Source: Podospora pseudocomata (taxonomy: Eukaryota > Ascomycota > Sordariomycetes > Sordariales > Podosporaceae). Taken from it: 64,000 bases of DNA. This document shows, piece by piece, positions 12,574 through 21,929 of this stretch (position 1 is its first letter; each line of letters starts with the position of its first letter). The stretch lies in NCBI RefSeq assembly GCF_035222375.1, contig NW_026946363.1, positions 3,286,001 to 3,350,000 of the forward strand. The letters run 5' to 3'. The notes below the pieces were generated by a model. That model worked only from the letters and a program-made list of their open reading frames with translations. It searched no databases and was not told the origin of the DNA. The position numbers and the translations under genes are program-made.

Positions 12574-14281
12574 GTTCGGGTCGGATTTCACGACGTAATG
12601 GAGTGTAGTCCCCTATCCCAGCGCCCCACGTTGGCAGCCACAAACGGTCGGCGGCGTTGTGGAATCGTCGCGCCGGCGTGCGCTATCCCTGCGCTCGTCG
12701 CCTGGCAAGAATTGGATGCGATTAACGAATATGCTGTTCGAGAAAGGCGTCCTGTGTTAGCATTCTTTGTCCGCTTAACCTAAGACCTCGGGGGTTCGGT
12801 CGTGTTTGCGCCGAAGCAACGAGGCGGTGTCTATCTTCCCGAGACCACGATAGGATTATCTCTCACCATCTAGCATCAATCAAGCCTCGCAAATTTGCGC
12901 GAGCTTGAAAGAAAAGGGCTCGGTATCTATTCGCACTCGGATCAAGGTCGCACAATGTGTCTCGTTTCGGGCTGGCACAGTTGCAATTCGCGGGCAATGG
13001 CTCCGTGGGTTGGTGGATGGTCAACTTTCGCGGCGCATACGGTAAGAATTAGAGCAATAGCGAGCGTGAGTGGGCAAGAAGAATTATGTCTGAGACAAGA
13101 GCAAAGAGAGAAAATAAGACTTGGAGCCCAGATGTGTCGTTATCTTTTTGCTGTTGCTCTCTCCAGTTGGATCGCATCCACGCCGTGCGCCAAGAAGGGC
13201 AGAGCTGTGTAACACTGGCCCTTGACTAAGACAAACCACCCAAAATAGGGGGGAGGTGACGTACCAGAGCCCGAGCGGACAGGGGTCTTATAGGGCAGCT
13301 CTTGGCTATCATTTCAATCCTCATCTTATCGCATCTTGAACTTAGGTAAACTTACATAAGAAATGCGACAGTGAAGAACATGGTGAATCTAGAACGACCG
13401 CTAGCGCATGTTGGACGATATGCAGAGATCTGGCTTCAACTATTGCTCTGCTCGCTACTACTATTATATTTGTATGAAGTAGCTGTCGTGAGACGTTACT
13501 AGCCAACAGAGACTTGACCTGCGACCAGATGACATTGCGCCAACTCCTAGCCTTCTACTCAGCTGTGATAGTCCACAACGGCGGAAACTCAATTCTTACA
13601 CAGATATAAGATGTTGACATATCGTTGCCTACCAGTACCAAACGCTTTCCCAATGTGAAACCCCAAAGCCGATGCCGTGGTGGATGCTCTGCGGTGGATG
13701 CCGCCCCCCACGGGAGGGTCGGGTTCAGGGCTGGCACCGAGCTACCCCACCATTCCTGACGAGGGGCACCAGTAACGGCGCTCCGATTCAGGAACGTGGA
13801 TTTGGGTGGTGGGAGGAGAAAAATCAGGCCGGTGACTCGACCAAGAGATATGGGGACTCGTTGCGGATCCAAACATGCCGCACTAGAACATAGAAGTACA
13901 GAACAGCCCAATCAGTACATCCCAGTCCATCTCTCTATTCCTAGGTGTGTGTGTCAGTGTTGCGCGTTTTGCGCGTTCCCCGTCCTAGTCATTCTGGCTT
14001 CTCGATATTTTACCCCGCCATCACCACTGTCCCTGTCGTGTGTCTAGACCCCCTTCCCCAATCTTCTGCAGCACCCTTCTCCATACATGAGAACCTCATT
14101 GACTGACCCATACTCAAAAGTGAACGTCTTCTCCTGCAGTCTGCCGCTGTACACCCCGCGCAATCCCACATTGAAGTTACCCTGACCCCCCCCAGGCCGG
14201 CCGTTACCCTCTCTTCCTGTTTGGTAAACCACCCTACCCTTCCCTCTCCAGCGCATATTAGGAGCCACGTCCCCAGTCAGT
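12574..14281. other. Divergent promoter region between transporter and HIS1
   Basis: About 1.7 kb with no supported gene. Both flanking genes are transcribed away from it. A TGACTCG heptamer at 13833-13839, one base off the Gcn4/CPC-1 consensus TGACTCA, lies about 450 bp upstream of HIS1. This is suggestive only. Confidence 0.5.
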
Positions 14282-15512
14282 ATGGATTTGGTAAACAGGT
14301 TGGTTTTTCCTTCCCCTCCATCCCCTCTGCTTTATGCTGTCCTGTCTGGTTTGGTTTGCGCCAGTTTCTTCCCCATATATATCATGCCTCCACCAGAGCT
14401 GATCAGTCTTAACAGCCTAGAAGGCCGTCTGCTCTTCGCAGTTCCTAAGAGTACGCGCCTCCCTTCTCCCCTCCTCTAACCTCCCACCCATATTGACACC
14501 TCCGAAAAGAGGGTCGTCTCCTCCAAGCAGCCCTCAACCTCCTCGAAGGCGCCGACATCCAGTTCAAGCGCGAGAACCGCCTCGACATCGCCCTCGTCAA
14601 GAACCTCCCCATCGCCCTCGTCTTCCTCCCCGCGGCCGACATCCCCACCTTCGTCGGCGAGGGCCGCGTCGACCTCGGCATCACGGGCTATGACCAGGTC
14701 CAGGAGCACGACGCCGGCGTCCGCGCCATCGCGCGCGCCCGCCGCATGAGCAACGAGTGGTCCCCCAAGGACGAGAAGCCCCGGGGCTGCGACACCATCC
14801 TCGACCTCGGGTTCGGCTCCTGCAAGCTCCAGATACAGGTCCCGGCCAAGGGGGAGTACCAGACGGGCAAGGACCTGATCGGGAAGAACATCGGCACCAG
14901 CTTTGTCCACCTCGCGTCCGAGTACTTTGCCAGGTTGGAGCTCGAGCAGGAGGGCATCAAGGTCGACAGCACGGCCAGCTACGCCGGGAGGAAACTCAGG
15001 ACGAAGATTATTGAGTTGAGCGGGAGTGTCGAGGCGGCGTGCGCGTTGGGTGTGGCGGATGGTATTGTTGATCTTGTCGGTATGCTTCTTTTCTCTCCCA
15101 TGTTTATTCTTCCCCTTACTAACCCCCCTCAAAAGAATCCGGCGAAACAATGAAAGCCGCCGGTCTCAAAGCCATCGAAACCGTGGTCGAAACCTCGGCC
15201 ATCCTCATCAAGTCAAAGGCCCCCTCCAACCCAGCCATGGTCGATCTCATCGCCGCCCGCATCAACGGCGTCATCACGGCCCAAAAGTACGTCCTCTGCC
15301 AGTACAACGTCCCCCGCGCCCAGCTCGTCGACGCGACAAAGGTCACCCCCGGCAAGCGCGCCCCCACCGTCACCTCCCTCGAGGAGGACGGCTGGGTCGC
15401 CGTCAGCGCTATGGTCGAGAAGAAGCGGATCGCGCCTGTTATGGACGACCTCACCAAGGTTGGCGCGACGGATATTCTTGTTTTGGACATTCACAACACC
15501 CGTGGGAGCTGA
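14282..15512 (+). CDS. HIS1: ATP phosphoribosyltransferase (histidine step 1)
   Basis: Condenses ATP with PRPP, the first and feedback-inhibited step of histidine synthesis, in the cytosol. Four exons, 14282-14298, 14416-14450, 14510-15079 and 15136-15512, give 332 aa, the length of the long-form fungal enzyme. The start MDLVNS is split after 17 nt by a 117-nt intron; exon 2 is 35 nt; all four exons stay in frame. Recognisable blocks are the N-terminal LLFAVPKKGRL, the VDLGITGYD segment, and the PRPP-binding loop ESGETMKAAGL (from E208), which is interrupted by the last intron. The C-terminal about 80 residues form the regulatory HisG-C domain. It converges on the Src1-like gene. Confidence 0.95.
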
Positions 15513-16147
15513 GTATGACGATGGAGGCAGAAAAAGGACTGTCAGAAAAGGGGTCGGGGTTTGGGATACATAAAAAATTGATACCTGTAAGAGTTTTTCT
15601 GATCTTGGTTGAGATCTTTGCAATGTTGGGTGTAGAAACTCTTCGGATTTTGTGAAGGCTATCTACCTATACATGTATGGGTCTTCTGATACCCCCGACT
15701 AGCGACCGTTTGGCAGTCTCGTAGAGAGTCCGTTACCCTGAATAAAGTCACGACTTGGATAGAGAAAAAGGAATGATACGCGGTATGGAACGCAATTACA
15801 AACACATACAATTTCAGTCTTGCGAAATCCTCAGGTCCAGTTGCCGAAAGAGAGAATGAGGGATATATCAAGGAAAATAACACGACCCCCTCACAAACGC
15901 CATTGTTTCTCCCCCATAAAAGACCAAAAAGACCACACACCAAGGAAAATCAGAACCATTTCTTCCTCATCCATCAAGATCCCCACTACCTCGATAAGCA
16001 GCAGATCTTTCTGTCTTTCCTATCTTAACTCGCCAGAGTCCTAACTCGGAATAAGGCCCCCCAAAACAAAAAGGAACATTAACAGTTTGTGGCAAAATAA
16101 ATACAAATGAAAAAATATACGGGAGAAAGAAGAATAGAAAAGAAAGA
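15513..16147. other. 3' flanks of HIS1 and the Src1-like gene
   Basis: About 635 bp between two convergent stops. No further gene is seen; presumed 3' UTRs. Confidence 0.6.
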
Positions 16148-18444
16148 TCAGTAGATCGGCCTTCCCGGTCCCTCCTCCCACTTCCTGTGCGGCACAACCT
16201 CTTGCTCATCCTCATCCTTTACGCCAGGACCCCACGACACTCTCATGCTTTTTCTTCCCGACCTCCTCGCCGAACCCTCACCGTTGGCGATCCTGCTTGG
16301 CCCAATCCACTCCCAGGCACGACCGACTTCACCATTGTGACTCTCCCTCTGCCCGGTGCGAACATTGGCGTTTTGCTCAACCAGAGCACGAACCCGAGTC
16401 CACAGGCGCTCCCGGTCAGCCAGGCTGTGCATCGAACGAAGCAGATCGTCCCTAAGGTTTGGCAAGAAAAGGAAGGCGTCCTCCTTCTCATCCTCAAAAG
16501 CGAGTTCCTTCTGATTGGCGAGGCGATCAAGGACAACGTCAACCAGGGCCGGCACCCGCGCTGCCAGAGCGCGGTTCTTCTGGAAGCGGCGACGCCCATA
16601 AAGAATCGACAGTAGCGACATGATTAGTCCACCAATAGAGAGTCGATGTCTTGCCAGTCCGAGCTTCGCCGACCGCTGGATGGCGCACGTGAGCGGAAGG
16701 CCAGCGAGAGAGGTGGACGATAGACTGGTGGTAGGAAAGCCTCCGGCACTTCCGGTTCTACAGGTCCAACCACGGGTCTGGTTAGTCAAGATGTGTCAGA
16801 TACCAAGAAATATGTAACACGACAGCCGCAGAACAAGAGGGACTCCATGCTGGTTGTACAGGGGCCGGGCAAAACTTACACATTTTCATCGCTGTGGACT
16901 TCCACTTCACCCCGAGACTTGACCTCTCCAATCGCGGCAACCCAAAGGTCGTCAAACTCATCAGCGGCCATTCTCTTGTTCCGCTTTTGGCTAAGAATTT
17001 GTTTAAGCTCCGCTTCGTCGATCGACGGGCTGTCCAATGGCTGCCCCTCTGGCTCGAGAGGTTCACCGCACTCGTACTTGGCCCTTCGATCCCGCAGCTC
17101 CTCGACAGCCTTGTCTGCAACAGCCTGAACACGGCGAACCTTCTCTCCATCTGGCTCACAAGTGGGGGGCAGTGGGATGACTCCGCCGAGGGAAAGCGGG
17201 TGAGGCTTCAGGAGAAAGTCGGGCTCACAGCGAGCAGTGAAGTCCTCGTAGCAGTAGGCGTGTGGAGGGCAAGGCTCGCATTGGGGTTCAATATAGGTGA
17301 AGACCCACTCAGGAACCTGAATATCCTCGATATCGAAACGGGAGGCAACCTCTGACGCCCACTCTGGGATCCGAATAGTCGACGGAATAAGTTCGGTAGG
17401 CTCCCGGCCCAAGCCACAGTATCCCACCGCAACCTTCTCTTGCCTGTACCAAGCAGCATAGGCGACAAGGAGTGTCGTAAATAGAACCCAGAATGGTGTT
17501 GACAAGCTCGACTTCTTCTTGGGATGAGGCGGCTGCCGAGCAAGAGCGAGCTGAGGATTGGCAGCCTCCTCCTGCATGAGAGCCAACTGTTCATCAGGAG
17601 TGAACTCCTCCCCAGCTTCCATCTCTGGTGTCTGAGCCCTGTAGTTGGCAGCAGGGATCTCAAACGTTCGGCTGATTGTAGATGTTGCGGGAGTGCCCCC
17701 AAACACGGGGCCGTCCGTCTGACGGCGAGATGTCGAAGGCGTGACGAATTGCTGTCTCCTCACAGAGTCAAACCCTGACGTCTTGCGACGATGCGAGGGC
17801 GTCTTGATCGCTGTTGCGGGAGTGTTCGCCCCACTCTGGAACGGGTTATCACTGCTGAACACGCTCTCCGTCTCTGGCGTACGCTTGAAAAAGTTATCGC
17901 GCTGATCCGGCTCTGCCTTGGGTGTCTTGAAAGGAGTTTCGCGGGTAATGGTCCGAGGTGGCTCAGGCCCGGCGGCAGTCTCGGCGTCGGAAAACGATGG
18001 TGGTTGCGCGCTGACGGAGCGCGATGTCCTCTTCCGAGGGCTGCTGGCCCGGTTTCGCGCAGGCGTCACCACAGGAAGGTGCTCTGGGTCTTCCGACTCG
18101 CGCTTGATCCTCGTAGGCTTCCTTGGCGACCTTGACCGACGCGACACCGAGGCCGGAGGTGGTGGCAGATCCTCGTAGTCGTTGCCGAAATCAGTGCTGC
18201 TCGTGTGTTCGGAATCAGCGTCGACAATACCGCGGCTCATCCGCTTGACACGAGCGCGCGCAGCAAGAATCTTCTTGGACTGCGGAAGCACCTGATCGAC
18301 AAAGAGCTCGATCAGGTCTGACTTCTTTGCGGTCGATGGATATTGAACATTATAAGTAACCAGAATTGACCGCAGTCGCGGCACCGTCAACGACTTTGGA
18401 TCGAAGTCCGGCTGCAGGTAGTCGACACTCTCACTGTCGGACAT
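16148..18444 (-). CDS. Inner nuclear membrane protein, Src1/Heh (LEM-like, MSC domain)
   Basis: Anchors chromatin at the inner nuclear membrane and surveys nuclear pore assembly in yeasts. Exons 18444-16880 and 16757-16148 with a 122-nt intron (GTAAGT donor, TTGACTAACC branch, CTGTAG acceptor, phase 2) give 724 aa. Residues about 12-55 are a HeH/LEM-like helix-extension-helix (PDFDPKSLTVPRLRSIL onwards). A long Ser/Arg/Pro region with basic clusters follows. TM1 starts about residue 375 (TPFWVLFTTLLVAYAAW). The lumenal MSC region has the cysteine cluster CEPCPPHAYC. Exon 2 supplies TM2 (IGGLIMSLLSILY) and the C-terminal MSC winged helix (LRDDLLRS and RLWTRVRALVEQN). An upstream in-frame extension to 18645 lacks an ATG at its head, so 18444 is the preferred start. 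Confidence 0.93.
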
Positions 18445-19182
18445 GGCGGCGGTCGTCTCGTAGGGCGGTGTGGTTGTAGATGGCGGTAATAGCAAATTCA
18501 AATTTAAAAGAAGGGTTGGGAAAGGGAAAGGCGAAGAAGTTGCGACCTGAGGGAGAAGCTTATCGGCGGGTGCCTTGAGCTGCCTGCGCTTTGTCAGTTG
18601 CCGGAGAGCTGCTGCGACAGGTTGGTATGATTCTGTCAATGACAATGCATGCGGCCGATATACAGGCAGGACCTGGAGTCGCGGAGCAAGCGAAGAGTTC
18701 CAGGAAACTGAGACACGAGGTGCTTCCCTTCTCTGGACAGATATGAATGAAACGAAGCGGGGGATAGAGAGAAAAAAAGTTCACAGCTCCTGTTGATGTT
18801 GCGAAGTGGGCTCGACGCATCAGTACACAAAATACAAGGATGACGAAAGTGGAGTGCCAAGTTTGGTTGTCGGTGGCAACAGCTGGTGCTTTCACGTGGG
18901 GCAAAATCTAGGGTCAGCCACGTGTGGCTTAGCATCATCACTCGCCACTCTTGACATCGACAAGATGGTTCTGAATAGCTTCACTTTGCTCAAATGTGCA
19001 ATATTGGTCAGATTTCCGGGATATTTTTGATTTTATACTTTTGAGGTACCTCATTTAGCTTTATGAGACAAGAAACCAATTAAAATACTAATACCGCCTT
19101 CCAGCATAATTAACATAACAACCCTAACCCCGAAAATATGGCCCTGAATTTCCCTTTCCATTGCCATGGTTGATTCATTCTG
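18445..19182. other. Upstream region of the Src1-like gene
   Basis: Holds the Src1-like promoter and the 3' flank of the small Hsp gene. Two CACGTG boxes at 18893-18898 and 18919-18924 lie 26 bp apart; no coding region is seen. The last 150 bases are AT-rich. Confidence 0.55.
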
Positions 19183-20586
19183 TTAAAGCACTTGAATTCT
19201 CTTGATCTCCCCAGTGCCCTTCTCCTTCTTCTTCTTGGGAACGACAATAAACAAGACACCGTCCTCCAGCTTTGCACTGATCCCATCCGCATCCACCTCC
19301 ACATCGCTGTTCTCCGTCTCCGCAGGCGGCATCTTGATCTTCTTCTCGAACAACCCAACCGTCCTCTCCGCCGTAACCAGCCCCTTCAAAAACTCCTCAT
19401 CTCCAGGCCTGTAGATCACCCCACTAACCACAAGCACACCTCTCTCCTTGTCCCAATGAACACCCACATCCCGCTTCTTCGCCCCCGGAACAGCAACGTG
19501 CACAGCCCAAGCATTGTTCGAATCAAACACATCCGCCGGCGGGCTGGCAGTCTCCTCTCCCTCAAACAACACCCCCTCCTCCCCTCCATTATTCTCCCCG
19601 TTGCTCTGCCCACCAGAGAAGTACTCCCTCAGCCCCTTGGCCAAAGGGTGCTGTCCCATCAACCACCCCAAATTCCCCAACCCCCGCACAGCACTCCCGA
19701 TATCAATCTGCGGCCCAGAAGCATGTCTCGGCCCACCGAAACCACCTCCCGGTCCAAAATGCGGCGCAAAAGGAGGTCTGCCGAATTCAGCCCCAAATCC
19801 ATTTGGTCCGCTGCCCCATCCCCAAGAATTGTGTCTCCCGCCCCCAAACCCACGTCCGCAGCGACCCCTTCTTCCGGGCCCACCACGGCACCGACCTCGA
19901 TGGCCGGGACCGGAAGAAGCAGAGGGGATGTCCTCAGGAGGATCAGGGTGCTCCCTCTCCTTTTCTTTCTCATCCTCAAAGGTAGTCGTAGTAGGGGTGT
20001 CGATCCCGTCTGTCAAGGTCGAGGTGCTCTTCATGTCGTCATCTTTCTCCGTTTCCTTCTCCCTCTCCCGAGCACGGTCGTATGCCCCCGTGAGGTCGTG
20101 CTCAGCTGCCCCGGCGGCGGCAGAGATGTCATACAGATCCTCCTCTACCTCTGGCTCACGGCGGGGATGGCTGTGGTTTCGACTGCGGGAGTGAAGACCA
20201 TGGTGGCCTCCACGGCCGTGTCTACCGTGACGACCGGGATGGTGGTGATGCCCGTCGGAGTCGTCACCGGAGTCGTCACCAGAGCGAGGGCCAGGGGGCC
20301 CGCGACGGTGAGAAGGGGGAGGGTTGTGAGGCATAGCCCAGGATGGGTTGAAGTTGAAGCCTTCGGGGCCACCGCCGAAAAATCCAAAGGGCGGGAAGGG
20401 GGGTTGAGCATTTACGCCTTCGTTACCCGGGCGAGTATTGGGAGGTGAGGTAGGGCCGGTGCCGCTGGGGGTCATGGAGCGGATAAAATTCCAGAAGCCT
20501 TCAGGGCCGTAGCCGGGAGGGGGAGGGGGAGGTCGGTTTCCTGGGGGAGGACGGCGACCTTGACCTTCTGGGCCATTGAAGGACAT
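19183..20586 (-). CDS. Small heat-shock protein with long disordered N-terminus
   Basis: ATP-independent chaperone of the alpha-crystallin/Hsp20 family. Single exon, 467 aa, starting MSFNGPEG at the ATG at 20586. Residues about 349-450 form the alpha-crystallin domain, with the late A-K-L-E-D-G-V-L-F-I block near 438 that marks the family. The first about 345 residues are low-complexity: Pro-rich, then His/Gly/Arg-rich near 110-140, an acidic-basic mixed tract, and Gly/Arg/Phe-rich near 225-300. This is far longer than the 150-240 aa of ordinary fungal Hsp20s. The C-terminus ends IKRIQVL, and I-x-V is the oligomerisation motif typical of the family. TATA and STRE-like boxes lie upstream. Confidence 0.93.
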   Translation of the reverse strand: MSFNGPEGQGRRPPPGNRPPPPPPGYGPEGFWNFIRSMTPSGTGPTSPPNTRPGNEGVNAQPPFPPFGFFGGGPEGFNFNPSWAMPHNPPPSHRRGPPGPRSGDDSGDDSDGHHHHPGRHGRHGRGGHHGLHSRSRNHSHPRREPEVEEDLYDISAAAGAAEHDLTGAYDRAREREKETEKDDDMKSTSTLTDGIDTPTTTTFEDEKEKEREHPDPPEDIPSASSGPGHRGRCRGGPGRRGRCGRGFGGGRHNSWGWGSGPNGFGAEFGRPPFAPHFGPGGGFGGPRHASGPQIDIGSAVRGLGNLGWLMGQHPLAKGLREYFSGGQSNGENNGGEEGVLFEGEETASPPADVFDSNNAWAVHVAVPGAKKRDVGVHWDKERGVLVVSGVIYRPGDEEFLKGLVTAERTVGLFEKKIKMPPAETENSDVEVDADGISAKLEDGVLFIVVPKKKKEKGTGEIKRIQVL

Positions 20587-20724
20587 GTTGACTGACTGTG
20601 TGGTAATGTTTTTCTTGATGCTAAGGTAGGTATGTAAGCAATGGTGTGAGCGTAGGTAATAGCGAAGTGTGAAGTGACTGCAAAAAAGGTATTCGACCCG
20701 ACGAGAAAGGGTGTCGAGTCGAGT

Positions 20725-20732
20725 TATATATA
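20725..20732 (-). promoter_or_regulatory. TATA-like box of the small Hsp gene
   Basis: TATATATA, about 140 bp upstream of the ATG at 20586. Position and sequence fit a TATA-driven stress gene. This is inferred from sequence only. Confidence 0.5.
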
Positions 20733-20945
20733 CACTTAAGAGCTAGCTGTTAGCTGATTGCGTACACCCACTTACAAACCTCTCTCCCTGTCAACGCGGC
20801 AACTACCTACCTAGTCGAAAGCGATGACAAGGCTGCCCAGACCGCGTCAACGATCTCCTGTTTGCTGCTGGGTTTGTGAAACCCTTTGCGATATCTCCGA
20901 GCTGGTGGTTACAAGCTCCAAGAGAGTTGTGTAGTTCTAGGTGTG

Positions 20946-20987
20946 CCCCTCGAGCTCTTGTCCCATGCTAAGGAGGGGCACTAGGGG
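20946..20987. promoter_or_regulatory. Cluster of three STRE-like cores
   Basis: CCCCT at 20946-20950 and AGGGG at 20974-20978 and 20983-20987, within 42 bp and 360-400 bp upstream of the small Hsp start. AGGGG/CCCCT is the yeast stress-response element bound by Msn2/4-type zinc fingers. Its use here is inference. Confidence 0.4.
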
Positions 20988-21290
20988 CAAAGTGAGGACG
21001 GGACAGTCATTTGCCACTTCATGATGACGACGCTCCCTTTCTTTCTCGGTCCACTTCATTGCGCAGTTGTGCAGAAAGACCCCCAGGAAAAGACCAAGCT
21101 TTCTTATCTGATTGATCATCAACACGTGGATAGCGCATACATGCTGTGGTGCTATGTCGCAATCACAAGCGCTAGTGTCAACTTATTAGAGCATAAATGC
21201 TGCGCATGTAAGCCATATTGTACTACACAAAGCGCAGCAGAAGAATGATATAGAAGTAGTATCGCCGCACGTTTCTGTTGAAATCTCGAA

Positions 21291-21338
21291 TCATTGTCAT
21301 TGTTATTGTCATTGTCATTGTCATTGTCATAGTCATGG
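21291..21338. repeat. TCATTG hexanucleotide tandem repeat
   Basis: Eight units of six bases with three single-base variants (TTATTG, TCATAG, TCATGG). It lies about 590 bp beyond the NUC-1-like stop codon, in non-coding DNA. Confidence 0.93.
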
Positions 21339-21929
21339 TCGTGGTTATTGCTATTCAAGATAGCCAGGTCTTGGTAGGAGAGCACCCACGCGGCCTCTAA
21401 CTCACTGAATAGGGGCTCCACAAACCACCACATCACCTGCTTCGGAGACATCAAAGCGGTCTCCGAGCTCACCGACCGCTGATGCCGTCTTGCCGTCTTT
21501 TCAGCTTCCTCGGTGTTGACAGGCCGGTAGACAATGACACCGAGCTCCGACGATACAAGCCAGGTGGTAAACGAGACATAAAAACAGATATTCAACGTTG
21601 ATAGTGTATTTTCCTCGCCCTCCCGTTGGGTATCTCCTACTATGCGCCTGCTCTTGGGTTCTCAGACGAACAAGGCGTACAAACCCCCAACTTCTACACA
21701 ACACATAGACATGTGTAGATTCAGTGCTGATCCTGATTGTACATATAGGTAATATAAGCAGACATGAATGCCTAAACGCCTGTCGTTGTTGAAATTCCCA
21801 TTCGCTCATGTTGCAGATGTCATGCTCCCCGGCCTTTGCCCAAATTATCGCAACTTTTCCTTTCGAGATATGATCCCGTGCCCGAGTCATCAGATAATAA
21901 CCGTATTGTAAAACGTATTGGATGCTGGA

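Larger units (their letters stand above)
20587..21929. other. Interval between small Hsp and NUC-1-like genes
   Basis: About 1.3 kb, containing the small Hsp promoter on the right of its start and the 3' end of the NUC-1-like gene. It carries a hexanucleotide repeat. No ATG-started ORF here looks like a gene. Confidence 0.55.

Noticed and set aside
18445-18645. N-terminal extension of the Src1-like protein
   Set aside because: The extension is low-complexity and the HeH domain begins 12 residues after the ATG at 18444, matching the family.
21152-21595. Open frame with an Asp/Asn repeat downstream of the NUC-1-like gene
   Set aside because: It begins at TTG, not ATG. The Asp/Asn stretch is just the translation of the TCATTG repeat, and it lies where the 3' flank is expected.
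21501-21890. Minus-strand ORF of 129 residues just after the NUC-1-like gene
   Set aside because: No recognisable domain and directly adjacent to the NUC-1-like stop. More likely 3' UTR.
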